Source of the DNA: Roseateles_B sp041912595
Lineage (GTDB): Bacteria > Pseudomonadota > Gammaproteobacteria > Burkholderiales > Burkholderiaceae_C
DNA: 64,000 nucleotides
Assembly: GCA_041912595.1 (NCBI GenBank)
Contig: JAYRMR010000005.1
Location: 1 to 64,000 of the forward strand
Direction of reading: 5' to 3'
In this document: piece by piece, positions 40,915 to 50,111 of the stretch
Position numbering within the stretch: position 1 is the stretch's first letter
How the letters are laid out: each line of letters begins with the position of its first letter
The notes under the pieces: model-generated
The model's input: only the letters and a program-made list of their open reading frames with translations
The model's database searches: none
Told to the model about the DNA's origin: nothing
Translations under genes and position numbers: made by a program

Positions 40915-41538
40915 ATGAAAAAGCTTTGGGACATCTCCCCCCTGGTGCACCCCGGTGCCCCCATCTTTCCCGGTGACGAGCCCTACCGCCTGCAGTGGAC
41001 GGCGCGGCTGTCGCCCCAGTGCCCGGTGAATCTCAGCGCGCTGACGATGTCGCCGCACGTGGGCGCCCACGCCGATGCGCCGCTGCACTATGCGAACGAG
41101 GCGCCGGACATCGCTGCGGTCGACCTCGACGCCTACCTCGGCCCCTGCCGCGTGATCCATGCCATCGGCTGCGGGCCGCTGATCCGCGTCGAGCACGTCG
41201 AGCACGCCGCCGCGGGCCTGCCGCCGCGCGTGCTGGTGCGCACCTGCGAGCGGGCGGACACCGTCTGGAAGGACGAGTTCACCGCCTACGCCCCCGAGAC
41301 CGTGGCCTGGCTGGCCGCGCGCGGCGTGCGCCTGATCGGCCTGGACACCCCGAGCGTGGACCCCGCCAGCAGCAAGTCCCTGGACAGCCACCAGCAGCTG
41401 CTGCGCGCCGACCTGCGCGTGCTGGAGAACCTCGTCCTCGACGAGGTCCCGGCGGGCGATTACGAACTGCTGGCCCTGCCGCTCAAGCTGGCCGGTGCCT
41501 GTGCCTCACCCGTGCGCGCGGTGCTGCGCGAACTCTGA
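40915..41538 (+). CDS. kynB: Arylformamidase (kynurenine formamidase)
   Basis: Hydrolyses N-formylkynurenine to kynurenine in tryptophan breakdown. The 207-residue metal-dependent protein begins KKLWDISPLVHPGAPIFPGD and has the KynB cyclase-family motif HVGAHADAPLHY (about 47-58) with its metal-binding His and Asp, plus GVRLIGLDTPSVDPASSK. Length matches KynB (about 210). It is first in the plus-strand kynB-kynU-kynA operon. Confidence 0.95.
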   Translation: MKKLWDISPLVHPGAPIFPGDEPYRLQWTARLSPQCPVNLSALTMSPHVGAHADAPLHYANEAPDIAAVDLDAYLGPCRVIHAIGCGPLIRVEHVEHAAAGLPPRVLVRTCERADTVWKDEFTAYAPETVAWLAARGVRLIGLDTPSVDPASSKSLDSHQQLLRADLRVLENLVLDEVPAGDYELLALPLKLAGACASPVRAVLREL

Positions 41539-41551
41539 TGGAGCTCCCTGA

Positions 41552-42874
41552 ATGAAGCAAAGACACGACTGCCAGGCCCTCGATGCTGCCGACGCCCTGC
41601 GCCCCCTGCGCGAGCACTTCACGCTGCCCGCCGGCGTGATCTACCTGGACGGCAACTCGCTGGGCGTGCTGCCCGCGGCCACCGAGGCGCGCGTGCAGCA
41701 GGTGATCCGCCAGGAATGGGGCACGGACCTCATCAAGAGCTGGAACACCGCCGGCTGGATGGACCTGCCGCGCCGCATCGGCAACAAGATCGCCTGGCTC
41801 GTGGGCGCGGGCGAGGATGAGGTGACGGTGGCGGACTCCACCTCGCTGAACCTCTACAAGGTGCTGGCCGCCGCGCTGCGCATCGCGGGCGAGGATCGGC
41901 CGGAACGCCGCGTGATCCTCTCGGAGCGCAGCAACTTCCCGACCGACCTCTACATCGCCGAGAGCCTGGCCGCGCAGCACGGCTACACGCTGAAGCTCTT
42001 CGACCACGTGGACGAGCTGCCGGCACTGATCAATGCCGAGCTGGCCGTGCTGATGCTCACCGAGGTGAACTACCGCACCGGCTACAAGCACGACATGGCC
42101 GGCGTCACGCAGCGGGCCCATGCGGCCGGCGCGCTGGTGATCTGGGACCTGGCCCACTCGGCCGGCGCCGTGCCGGTGGACCTCAAGGGCGCCGATGCCG
42201 ACTTCGCGATCGGCTGCGGCTACAAATACCTCAATGGCGGCCCGGGCGCACCGGCCTTCGTCTGGGCGCATCCGCGTCACGTGGACCGCTTCTGGCAGCC
42301 GCTGTCCGGCTGGCTGGGCCACGCGGCGCCCTTCCAGTTCACGCCGAACTACACGCCCGCGCCGGGCATCGGCCGCTACATCTGCGGCACGCCGGCCATC
42401 CTGTCCACCGCGGCGCTGGAGTGCGGCGTCGACGTCTTCCTGGCCAGCGAGCCCATGGGCGGCATGCCGGCGTTGCGCCGCAAGTCGATCGCACTCACCG
42501 AGCTCTTCATCGAGCTGGTCGAGACCCGCTGCGGCATCCAGGCCCAGGGCGAGTTCAGCGACCTGGGCGTGCGCCTGGCCTCCCCCCGCGACGCCGCCCG
42601 CCGCGGCAGCCAGGTCTGCCTGAGTCTGGAGGCCCCGCTGCACGAGGCCGGCTATGCCGTCATCCAGGCCCTGATCGCGCGCGGCGTGATCGGTGACTTC
42701 CGCGCCGGCGACCCGAGCCGTCTGGCCGAGGTGCCGCACATCCTGCGCTTCGGCTTCACGCCGCTGTACCTCGGCTTCACCGAAGTCTTCGATGCCGTCG
42801 AGCACCTGCGCCAGGTCCTGGCCAGCGGCGAATGGAAGCAGTCCCAGTTCAACCAGAAAGCGGCCGTGACATGA
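41552..42874 (+). CDS. kynU: Kynureninase
   Basis: PLP enzyme that cuts kynurenine to anthranilate and alanine. The 440-residue product shows YLDGNSLGVLP (near 30), VADSTSLNLYKVL, DLAHSAGAVPVDL with the PLP-binding Asp and CGYKYLNGGPGAPAF with the Schiff-base Lys. Start ATG is 13 bases after the kynB stop and follows GGAGCTCC. The anthranilate made here is the substrate of the divergent CoA-ligase/monooxygenase operon. Confidence 0.95.
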   Translation: MKQRHDCQALDAADALRPLREHFTLPAGVIYLDGNSLGVLPAATEARVQQVIRQEWGTDLIKSWNTAGWMDLPRRIGNKIAWLVGAGEDEVTVADSTSLNLYKVLAAALRIAGEDRPERRVILSERSNFPTDLYIAESLAAQHGYTLKLFDHVDELPALINAELAVLMLTEVNYRTGYKHDMAGVTQRAHAAGALVIWDLAHSAGAVPVDLKGADADFAIGCGYKYLNGGPGAPAFVWAHPRHVDRFWQPLSGWLGHAAPFQFTPNYTPAPGIGRYICGTPAILSTAALECGVDVFLASEPMGGMPALRRKSIALTELFIELVETRCGIQAQGEFSDLGVRLASPRDAARRGSQVCLSLEAPLHEAGYAVIQALIARGVIGDFRAGDPSRLAEVPHILRFGFTPLYLGFTEVFDAVEHLRQVLASGEWKQSQFNQKAAVT

Positions 42875-43755
42875 CCTGCCCCCACCACCCCACCCCTGAA
42901 GGCACTGGCACCGGCACCGGTGCCGGCGAATCCATCGTCCGCGAGGAAGGCGCGCAGCTCGACTTCTCGAAGGACATGAGCTATGGCGACTACCTCAAGC
43001 TGGACCAGGTGCTCTCGGCCCAGCATCCGCTCTCGCCGGACCACAACGAGATGCTCTTCATCGTCCAGCACCAGACCTCGGAGCTGTGGATGAAGCTGAT
43101 GCTGCACGAGCTGCAGGGCGCCGTGCGCTGCGTGCACGAGGACGCCCTGCCCGAGGCCTTCAAGATGCTGGCCCGGGTCTCGCGGGTGATGGAGCAGCTC
43201 GTCCACGCCTGGGACGTGCTGGCCACCATGACGCCGCCGGAGTATTCGGCGATCCGGCCGTATCTCTCCAACAGCAGCGGCTTCCAGAGCTGGCAGTACC
43301 GCCAGATCGAATTCATGATGGGCAACAAGAACGCCGCGATGCTGCGCCCGCACGCCCACCGGCCGGACCTGCTGGCCGCTGTCGAGGCGGCCTACCGCGC
43401 ACCCTCGCTCTATGACGAGGTGCTGCGCCTGATGGCCCGGCGCGGCATCGACGTCCCCTCGAGCCACACCGACCGGGACTGGACGCAGCCCTACGCCGCC
43501 AGCGAGGCCGTCAAGGCCGCCTGGCTGCAGGTCTACCGCGACCCGAAGGCGCACTGGGACCTCTACCAGATGGGCGAGGAGCTGGTCGACATGGAGGATG
43601 CCTTCCGGCTCTGGCGCTTCCGCCACGTCACCACCGTCGAGCGCGTGATCGGCTTCAAGCGCGGCACCGGCGGCACGGGGGGCGTCAGCTATCTGCGCAA
43701 GATGCTGGACACGGTGCTCTTCCCCGAGCTGTGGGCGCTGCGCACGGAGCTCTGA
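42871..43755 (+). CDS. kynA: Tryptophan 2,3-dioxygenase
   Basis: Heme enzyme for the first step of tryptophan degradation, giving N-formylkynurenine. The 294-residue product has the TDO signature FIVQHQTSELWMKLMLHELQG (about 60-80), WQYRQIEFMMGNKN and the C-terminal RHVTTVERVIGFKRGTGGTGGVSYLRK. ATG 42871 overlaps the kynU stop (ATGA); a longer start at 42832 lies inside kynU. An N-terminal Gly/Thr-rich linker precedes the core. Confidence 0.95.
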   Translation: MTCPHHPTPEGTGTGTGAGESIVREEGAQLDFSKDMSYGDYLKLDQVLSAQHPLSPDHNEMLFIVQHQTSELWMKLMLHELQGAVRCVHEDALPEAFKMLARVSRVMEQLVHAWDVLATMTPPEYSAIRPYLSNSSGFQSWQYRQIEFMMGNKNAAMLRPHAHRPDLLAAVEAAYRAPSLYDEVLRLMARRGIDVPSSHTDRDWTQPYAASEAVKAAWLQVYRDPKAHWDLYQMGEELVDMEDAFRLWRFRHVTTVERVIGFKRGTGGTGGVSYLRKMLDTVLFPELWALRTEL

Positions 43756-43784
43756 TCCCGCCGGACGGTCCGCGGATCGTCCCG

Positions 43785-43810
43785 GCCCGGGCGCCATTCG
43801 CCGCCCGGGC
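43785..43810 (+). terminator. Possible terminator hairpin after kynA
   Basis: A 9-base inverted repeat (GCCCGGGCG/CGCCCGGGC) with an 8-base loop lies 30 bases after the kynA stop. Only two T follow it, so termination is uncertain. Confidence 0.3.
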
Positions 43811-43909
43811 TTGCCACTGATCCGCCCGGCTTGCCATTCGCCGCATGGGCCCGCCAGCCCGCCCGCCTCCGCGGCACAGTGCACTCATCCCCCAAGGAAG
43901 GAGCGCACC

Positions 43910-44863
43910 ATGAAGAACAAGTCCCTGCCCCTGCTGATCAGCATCACCATGACCGTCGCCGGCCTCGTGAGTGGCCTCACAGCCCGCACGGCCGAAGCCG
44001 CCACGCCGGCCGCCAACCCTGTCGCCACGCCCGTCGCCACCCTCACAGAATCGGCCCCGGCGGCCCTGCGCCTCACGGTGCGTGGCGAAGGCAAGCCGCT
44101 GCTGATGATCCCCGGCCTCAACAGCGCCGCCAGCGTCTGGGACGAGACCTGCGAGCGCCTGCAGCCCGGCGTGCGCTGCCTGATGGTGCAGCTGCCCGGA
44201 TTCGCCGGCCAGCCCGCCAGCGACGCCTTCTCGGCGCAGTTCCTCGAGACCAGCAAGACGCAGCTGATCGCCCTGCTGCGCCGGGAAGCGCCGCAGGGGG
44301 CCACCGTCGTCGGCCACAGCCTGGGCGGCGCGCTGGCGCTCATGATGGCCAGCGAGGCCGACACGCCGGTCCGGCGCCTGGTCATCGTCGACAGCCTGCC
44401 CTTCTTCGCCGGCATCCAGAACCCGGCCGCCACGTCGGACAGCGTCCGCCCCATGGCCGAGGCCATGCGAGCCGGGATGCAGCAGCCGTCGACGCCGGAG
44501 CAGCTGCGCGCGCAGCTGGCGCCCATGGCCGCCACGATGGCGCATGCCCCGGAGCGCATCGAGACGATCGTGCAATGGGGCCTGCAGAGCGACCGCAAGA
44601 CGACCGCGAACGCCATGTACGAGCTCTGGACGCAGGACCTGCGCCCGCAGCTGGCCCGCATCCAGGTGCCGACGACCGTGCTCGGATCCTGGGCCGCCTA
44701 CGCCCGCATGGGCAGCACCGAGGCCAGCACCCGGGCCCTCTTCGCGCGGCAGTACCAGGGCCTGGCGCAGCTGGACCTGCGCATGAGCGCCGCTGGCTAC
44801 CACTTCCTGATGTGGGACGACACCGCCCTGGTGACGGGCGCCCTGCAGCAGGCCCTGCGCTGA
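43910..44863 (+). CDS. Exported alpha/beta hydrolase
   Basis: Predicted periplasmic serine hydrolase of 317 residues. The start follows AAGGAAGGAG. A Sec signal peptide is visible (KNKSLPLLISITMTVAGLVSG, ending about 30). The hydrolase core has MIPGLNSAASVWDE, the nucleophile elbow GHSLGGALAL (about 140) and a late His in GYHFLMWDD. Substrate unknown. No link to the kyn genes apart from 154 bases distance. Confidence 0.82.
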   Translation: MKNKSLPLLISITMTVAGLVSGLTARTAEAATPAANPVATPVATLTESAPAALRLTVRGEGKPLLMIPGLNSAASVWDETCERLQPGVRCLMVQLPGFAGQPASDAFSAQFLETSKTQLIALLRREAPQGATVVGHSLGGALALMMASEADTPVRRLVIVDSLPFFAGIQNPAATSDSVRPMAEAMRAGMQQPSTPEQLRAQLAPMAATMAHAPERIETIVQWGLQSDRKTTANAMYELWTQDLRPQLARIQVPTTVLGSWAAYARMGSTEASTRALFARQYQGLAQLDLRMSAAGYHFLMWDDTALVTGALQQALR

Positions 44864-44974
44864 GGGCTGGGCGCCCCGCCCCGCCACGCCTTGCGGGGTG
44901 ACGAAGGGCGGTTCGCCCCTGACGAACCCTGACGAACGGACGGGATCTGGCATATCTCTAGAATGCAGGACTTT

Positions 44975-45001
44975 GATGGCGCGCAAGACCTGCGCGCCAT
45001 C
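44975..45001. repeat. Perfect 10-base inverted repeat (hairpin)
   Basis: GATGGCGCGC pairs with GCGCGCCATC across the 7-base loop AAGACCT, 64 bases before the aminopeptidase start. A short run of four T follows after CGCCTCG. It may be a terminator for the upstream hydrolase or a leader structure. Confidence 0.5.
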
Positions 45002-45064
45002 GCCTCGTTTTCTGCGCCCTCAAGGTCCGGCCCATGACGCCGGCCCCGCCCTTCGGAGACAGCC

Positions 45065-46873
45065 ATGGACACCCGCACTTCCGAGATCAGCCTGCGCATC
45101 GCGCGCGTTCGAGACGAGCTCCGCGCTGCCGGCGCCCACGCCCTGCTGGTGCCCTCGGCCGACCCGCATCTCTCCGAGTACCTGCCGGAGCGCTGGCAGG
45201 CGCGCCAGTGGCTGTCGGGCTTCACCGGTTCGGTGGCCACGCTGGTGATCGGCCTGGACCGCGCCGCGCTCTTCGCCGACAGCCGCTACTGGACGCAGGC
45301 CGAGGTCGAGCTGGCCGGGACCGGCATCGAGCTGGTCAAGGTCATGAGCGCGGTCTCGCCGGACTTCATGCACTGGATCGCCAACGCCCTGCAGCCGGGC
45401 CAGACGCTGGCCGTCGATGGCCAGGTGCTGGGCCTCGGCCTGGCCCACCAGATCCGCACGGTGCTCGGTGCCAAGGGGCTGCAGCTCGCCACGGGCCGCG
45501 ACATTCTCGAGGCCGTGTGGGCCGACCGCCCCGGCCTGCCGACGGCGCCCGTGTACGAGCACGCGGCCCCGCAGGCCACGGTGAGCCGCGCGGCCAAGCT
45601 GGCGGACGTCCGTGCCGCCATGGCCCGCCATGGCGCCAGCCACCACTTCATCTCCAGCGTCGACGACGTCGCCTGGCTGTTCAACCTGCGCGGCAGTGAC
45701 GTGGAGTGCAACCCGGTCTTCATCGCCCATGCGCTGCTGGATGCGTCGCAGGCGACGATCTTCCTGGCCGAGGGCAAGATCCCGGCGGACATCGCCGCCC
45801 GCCTGGCCGCCGACGGCGTGCAGCTGCGCCGCTACGAGGACGCCGCCGGCGCCCTGGGCGCGCTGCCGGCCGGCGCCGTCGTGCTGATGGACCCGCGCCG
45901 CGTGACGCTGGGCCTGCGCGAGGCCGTGCCCGCCGCCTGCCCGGTGGTCGAGGCCATCAACCCCAGCACGCTCTTCAAGAGCCGCAAGACCGAGGCCGAG
46001 GCCGCCTTCGTGCGTGAATGCATGGAGCAGGACGGCGCCGCCATGTGCGAGTTCTACGCCTGGTTCGAACAGGCGCTGGGCCGCGAGCGCATCACCGAGC
46101 TGACCATCGATGAGCGCCTCAGCGCCGAGCGCGCCAAGCGCCCGGGCTTCGTGGGCCTGAGCTTCTCCACCATCGCCGGCTTCAACGCCAACGGCGCGCT
46201 GCCCCACTACCGCGCGACGCCCGCCGCCCACGCCGTGGTCGAGGGCAACGGCCTGCTGCTGATCGACTCCGGCGGCCAGTACCTCGGCGGCACCACCGAC
46301 ATCACCCGCGTGTGGCCCATCGGCGAGGTGAGCGCGGCCCAGAAGCGGGACTACACGCTGGTGCTCAAGGCCACCATCGCCCTCTCGCGCACCGCCTTCC
46401 CGCGCGGCACGCTGGGCCCGATGCTCGACGCCATCGCCCGTGCCCCGCTGTGGGCGCAAGGCCTCGACTACGGCCACGGCACCGGCCATGGCGTGGGCTA
46501 TTTCATGAACGTGCACGAGGGCCCGCAGAACATCTCCAAGGCCATGCCCGATCCGAACATGGCCATGGAGCTCGGGATGATCACCTCCATCGAACCGGGC
46601 CTCTACCGCACGGGCCAGTGGGGCGTGCGTATCGAGAACCTGGTGCTCAACGTGCCCCTGCGCACGCAGGAGAACGGCGCCTTCGGCGAGATGCTGGCCT
46701 TCGAGACGCTGACGCTGTGCCCCATCGACACCCGCTGCATCGAGCCCGGCCTGCTCAACGCCGAGGAGACGGACTGGCTCAACCGCTACCACGCCGAGGT
46801 GCGCCGCCGCCTGAGCCCGCTCGTGCAGGGCCCGGCCCTGGCCTGGCTGATGACCCGCACCGAGCCGATCTGA
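45065..46873 (+). CDS. M24-family aminopeptidase P (Xaa-Pro)
   Basis: Metallopeptidase of 602 residues, the long eukaryote-like form of aminopeptidase P. Two creatinase-type N-terminal domains (LVPSADPHLSEYLPERW near 25, LFADSRYW near 70) precede the M24 pita-bread domain with metal ligands in DSGGQYLGGTTDITR (Asp), GHGTGHGVGYFMNVHEGP (His) and ITSIEPGLYR (Glu). The start follows GGAGACAGCC. It removes an N-terminal residue before proline. Confidence 0.93.
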   Translation: MDTRTSEISLRIARVRDELRAAGAHALLVPSADPHLSEYLPERWQARQWLSGFTGSVATLVIGLDRAALFADSRYWTQAEVELAGTGIELVKVMSAVSPDFMHWIANALQPGQTLAVDGQVLGLGLAHQIRTVLGAKGLQLATGRDILEAVWADRPGLPTAPVYEHAAPQATVSRAAKLADVRAAMARHGASHHFISSVDDVAWLFNLRGSDVECNPVFIAHALLDASQATIFLAEGKIPADIAARLAADGVQLRRYEDAAGALGALPAGAVVLMDPRRVTLGLREAVPAACPVVEAINPSTLFKSRKTEAEAAFVRECMEQDGAAMCEFYAWFEQALGRERITELTIDERLSAERAKRPGFVGLSFSTIAGFNANGALPHYRATPAAHAVVEGNGLLLIDSGGQYLGGTTDITRVWPIGEVSAAQKRDYTLVLKATIALSRTAFPRGTLGPMLDAIARAPLWAQGLDYGHGTGHGVGYFMNVHEGPQNISKAMPDPNMAMELGMITSIEPGLYRTGQWGVRIENLVLNVPLRTQENGAFGEMLAFETLTLCPIDTRCIEPGLLNAEETDWLNRYHAEVRRRLSPLVQGPALAWLMTRTEPI

Positions 46874-46917
46874 CGGCGGCTGGCGCCCCATCGACGGGCG
46901 CGGCCTGTCCCTCGAGA

Positions 46918-46941
46918 ACGCGACCCACGGGTCGCGTTTTT
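46918..46941 (+). terminator. Rho-independent terminator of the aminopeptidase gene
   Basis: ACGCGACCC pairs with GGGTCGCGT across a very tight loop, followed by five T, 45 bases after the stop codon. Confidence 0.88.
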
Positions 46942-47037
46942 CATGGCCGGACGGCGCGCCCTCGGCTGGAAGCGGCCCCGGCGATGGCCTAGATTTGGAG
47001 AGCTCCTGCATGAGCCCACGCAGGAAGGGAGCCCGTC

Positions 47038-47220
47038 ATGACCACCCAGTCCCTGCACACCTTCTCCGACAGCGGCCTGCACACGGCGCTGCTCGTTGCC
47101 CTGCTGCTCCTGGCTGTGGCCGGCATCGTCGATGCCGTGTTCTTCACGCCGGAGGGCCAGACGCCCGTGATCTGGCGCCTGGAGACGGTCGTGGTGGAGG
47201 GCAAGTCCGCGCCGCGCTGA
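47038..47220 (+). CDS. Small single-pass membrane protein
   Basis: A 60-residue protein of unknown function with a strong ribosome site (AGGAAGGGAG). A hydrophobic segment of about 20 residues (HTALLVALLLLAVAGIVDAVFF) suggests one membrane pass. The tail WRLETVVVEGKSAPR ends in a VVVEGK-type strand. It is convergent with the LytR-type response regulator gene 18 bases away. It may be a small membrane-bound modulator; that is inference. Confidence 0.65.
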   Translation: MTTQSLHTFSDSGLHTALLVALLLLAVAGIVDAVFFTPEGQTPVIWRLETVVVEGKSAPR

Positions 47221-47238
47221 GCGGCGACGCCGCCCCGG

Positions 47239-48060
47239 TCACATCTGCCGGAACAGGTGCAGATAGCTTCGACTGACCGGCAGGATCTCGCTGCGCTTCT
47301 TCAGGTGCAGGTCCGCGGTCTCGTTGGGCCCGCGGGTCACGTGGCTGATCGCATGCAGATTGACCACGACGGAGCGGTGCACCTGCACGAAATGCTGGGG
47401 ATCCAGCTGCTCGATGAGCTCGCGGATCGGCGTGCGGATGAGCGCCTCGCCTTCGTCCCAGACCACCAGCGTGTACTTCTCGTCGGAGCGCATGAAGAGG
47501 ATCTGGTCGACGGGAATGAGGCGCAGCGTGCTGCCCACCGACGCCCGGATCCACTGCAGATAGCCCCCGGCCGGCGTGCCCGAGCGGCCAGCGGTGCCCG
47601 CTCCCTGGGACTCCTGGGCCAGGCGCTGCGCGAGCTGCTCGATCATCGCGCCCAGGCCCTCCGAGCCCCCCGCCGGCAGCCGCCCCGCGCGCTGCTGGCG
47701 CAGGCGCTCCTGCAGCCGCTCGACGGTGTCTTCCAGCCGCGCCGGATCGACCGGCTTGACGACGTAGTCCAGCGCCCCCTGCTCGAAGGCCTGGACCGCG
47801 TACTGCTCGTAGGCGGTGACGAAGACCAGCTGGGCGCGCCGCCCGATCTGCCGTGCGGCCTCGACCCCGTTGACGCCCGGCATGTGGACGTCCAGGAAGA
47901 CGATGTCGGGGGTGTGGATCTCGAACAGCTCGACGGCCTCGCGGCCATTGCGCGCCGTGGCGACGATCTCCAGCGAGGGCCAGAGCTGTGTCAGCGCGCG
48001 GCTGAGGCTTTCACGCAGCAGGGGTTCGTCGTCGGCGATGAGGGCGGTGGCGGCAATCAT
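47239..48060 (-). CDS. LytTR-family response regulator
   Basis: Two-component response regulator of 273 residues. The receiver domain (1-120) has DDEPLLRES and the phosphorylation Asp in PDIVFLDVHMPGVNG (about 56), plus the Lys in DYVVKPVDP. A Gly-rich linker leads to a LytTR DNA-binding domain (about 165-270; RLIPVDQILFMRSDEKYTLVV, FVQVHRSVVVNLHAI). It overlaps the histidine kinase stop by four bases. Confidence 0.93.
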   Translation of the reverse strand: MIAATALIADDEPLLRESLSRALTQLWPSLEIVATARNGREAVELFEIHTPDIVFLDVHMPGVNGVEAARQIGRRAQLVFVTAYEQYAVQAFEQGALDYVVKPVDPARLEDTVERLQERLRQQRAGRLPAGGSEGLGAMIEQLAQRLAQESQGAGTAGRSGTPAGGYLQWIRASVGSTLRLIPVDQILFMRSDEKYTLVVWDEGEALIRTPIRELIEQLDPQHFVQVHRSVVVNLHAISHVTRGPNETADLHLKKRSEILPVSRSYLHLFRQM

Positions 48061-49145
48061 GGATTGAACTGGATCTGGGCGCGCAGGCCGTGCGGCTCAT
48101 TCTCGGCCAAATCCAGCGAGGCGCTCGGGCCGTAGAAGACCTGCAGCCGCTCCCGGAGGTTGCGCAGCCCGGTGCCCGTGCCCATGGACTGCGCCAGGCC
48201 GACGCCCGTGTCACTGACCCACAGCGCCACGCGAGCCCCTTGGCGCTCACCGCCGATCACGATGCCGCCGCCCTCCTCGCTGGGGTCGATGCCATGGCGC
48301 ACGGCGTTCTCCACCAGCGTCAGCAGCGCCATCGGCGGGAAGCGCAGGCTGTGCAGCTCGGCGGGCACGTCGAGCGTGAAGCGCAGGCGGTCCGGCATGC
48401 GCAGGTGCATCAGGTCCAGATAGGCGCGGACGAGGCCGAGCTCGTCACCCAGCGTGGCCAGCTCGTCGTGCAGGCGCGGCATGGCGGCCCGCAGGTAGGC
48501 GATGAGGCTGTGCAGCACCGGCGCGGCCTGCGGCGAGCCGGTCTCGACCAGCGCGCGCACATTGGCCAGCGTGTTGAACAGGAAATGCGGCTCGACCTGG
48601 GCCTGCAGCAGCCGCAGCCGGACGTCGAGCGCCTGCCGTTCCAGCTCGCTGCGCTCCAGCTCGAAGCGCAGCGCCTGCGAGCGAGCCTCGGCGTCCCGCT
48701 GGCGGTACAGCGCCCCGAGCGCGATCAGCGGCCCGAGCAGCAGCCCGGAGCCCACGATCCACTGGAAGCCGAGGATGCGCCCCTCGCTCTGCAACAGGCG
48801 GTCGACGTCCCCGCCGACGGCGGCCAGGTAGACGATGGCCGTCCCCACCGGCACCGCCAGCACCACCACCATCACCTGCAACAGCCAGCGCTCGATCCAG
48901 CGCGGCAGACGCCGCGGCCACTGCCCGGCGGCCAGGAAGGCGATCAGCGCCAGGATGGCGACGAACAGCGTCCGGCCGAGCAGGACCGGAAATGGCGTGA
49001 TGAAGATGGAATTGAGAAAACCTGCCGCCACGCCGCCCAGGGCCAGGGCGACGCCCACACGGCGCGGATTCAGCTCGGAGAAGAAGGCACGGCGCGCCTC
49101 GGCATGGCTGGGCATGGGCAGGGGGGACGTCTTCTCCGATCGCAT
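48057..49145 (-). CDS. LytS/YehU-type sensor histidine kinase
   Basis: Membrane sensor kinase of 362 residues. Four hydrophobic segments lie in the first 150 residues, followed by a short coiled coil (AEARSQALRFELERSELERQ). The His kinase domain of the LytS family starts with QAQVEPHFLFNTLANVRALVE (phosphorylated His about 195), then LTLVENAVRHGI (N box) and SDTGVGL (G box). Partner of the LytTR regulator in a two-gene operon. Confidence 0.92.
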   Translation of the reverse strand: MRSEKTSPLPMPSHAEARRAFFSELNPRRVGVALALGGVAAGFLNSIFITPFPVLLGRTLFVAILALIAFLAAGQWPRRLPRWIERWLLQVMVVVLAVPVGTAIVYLAAVGGDVDRLLQSEGRILGFQWIVGSGLLLGPLIALGALYRQRDAEARSQALRFELERSELERQALDVRLRLLQAQVEPHFLFNTLANVRALVETGSPQAAPVLHSLIAYLRAAMPRLHDELATLGDELGLVRAYLDLMHLRMPDRLRFTLDVPAELHSLRFPPMALLTLVENAVRHGIDPSEEGGGIVIGGERQGARVALWVSDTGVGLAQSMGTGTGLRNLRERLQVFYGPSASLDLAENEPHGLRAQIQFNP

Positions 49146-49384
49146 GGGGCGAGACGATAGCCGCCCGCCCTGCCCTCACCAAGCCGCCAGGGCCAAACAG
49201 GCGATGAGTGACGGTATGGCGACTCTGAAATGCGCCTCGTCGCCACGCGGGCGAGCCGCCTCGCGGATGCTGCCGCTGGCGAGCCTCGCGGCCGGCATCC
49301 TGTCGCGCGCACCACGGGCTGCGGCACCGTCGCGCTCGCAGTCGCCCGCAGTCTTGCCCGCCGTCGGGCGCGGGATCGTGCGGA
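49146..49384. other. Spacer without a visible gene
   Basis: GC-rich sequence between the sensor kinase and a small orphan gene. No terminator with a T tract, tRNA or conserved motif is seen. Confidence 0.5.
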
Positions 49385-49651
49385 TCAGGCCACCAGCATG
49401 CCGTAGGGCCGTTGCAGCGACTTCGTGGACACAGCGCGCTGGCCCTCCTTCACCGCATGGCGCAGGGCCTCGGCCGGCGAGGGCCAGCCATAGCCGCCCG
49501 CCATGTTCTCGTCGCGGAAGACCTCCTGGCGAGGCCGCCCCTGCTCCATCCGCATCACCACGACCGCGGCCACATAGCCGTAGGCACGTGCGCGTTCGAT
49601 GGCACCGGCATAGATCCGGTAGTTCCCGTAATCGACTTCCTTGAAATGCAT
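49385..49651 (-). CDS. Hypothetical 88-residue protein
   Basis: Small predicted soluble protein, MHFKEVDYGNYRIYAGAIER at the start and a C-terminal half rich in charged residues (GQRAVSTKSLQRPYGML). ATG 49651 has GGAG upstream; a long in-frame extension to 49819 has unusual composition and was dropped. No domain is recognised. It lies near tRNA-Ser. Confidence 0.55.
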   Translation of the reverse strand: MHFKEVDYGNYRIYAGAIERARAYGYVAAVVVMRMEQGRPRQEVFRDENMAGGYGWPSPAEALRHAVKEGQRAVSTKSLQRPYGMLVA

Positions 49652-49968
49652 GACCCGCTCCGTCACAGCCCGGGCGTCGGGCCGCGAGTGCGACTGTCCT
49701 CGCATGCGGGTCGGAGCAGGCGGGCTCTTTCGGGGGCCCCCAAAGGAGGGAGGGCCGCAGAACTCGCCCCAAACCTGGCGAAGCAGGGCCCGTGCAAGCA
49801 CAAGGACCGCCAGGACCATGGCGAGCCTGCCAAGTCGACCCGGCGGGGTCGGTCATGACGGAAGCGGGTTTCGGAAATGTGTTCCGGAACGGGTTCTTGA
49901 AATGCCGCCCCGAAAGCAAAGAAGCCCGCTTGCGGCAGGCTTCTAGGACCTTGATTGACAAGGCATTC
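49652..49968. other. Spacer upstream of a small gene, mostly without features
   Basis: The only visible signal is the tRNA terminator at its right end. A near-palindromic stretch GGAAATGTGTTCCGGAAC lies at about 49873-49890. No gene is supported. Confidence 0.5.
49914..49944 (-). terminator. Terminator of tRNA-Ser
   Basis: On the minus strand AGAAGCC pairs with GGCTTCT around an 11-base loop, followed by TTGCTTT, 25 bases after the tRNA 3' end. Confidence 0.7.
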
Positions 49969-50058
<90 letters not shown>

Positions 50059-50098
50059 TGATTCGGTGCTCGCGTGGTTGTTAGCGAGTAAGCCAGCT

Positions 50099-50104
50099 AG
50101 TATA
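50099..50104 (-). promoter_or_regulatory. Possible -10 element of tRNA-Ser
   Basis: TATACT on the minus strand, 41 bases before the tRNA 5' end. No clear -35 was found at the right distance. Confidence 0.3.
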
Positions 50105-50111
50105 GCGTCAA

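Noticed and set aside
43790..43850. Two copies of GCCATTCGCCGC as a repeat family
   Set aside because: Only two short copies, 40 bases apart; likely local duplication without wider support.
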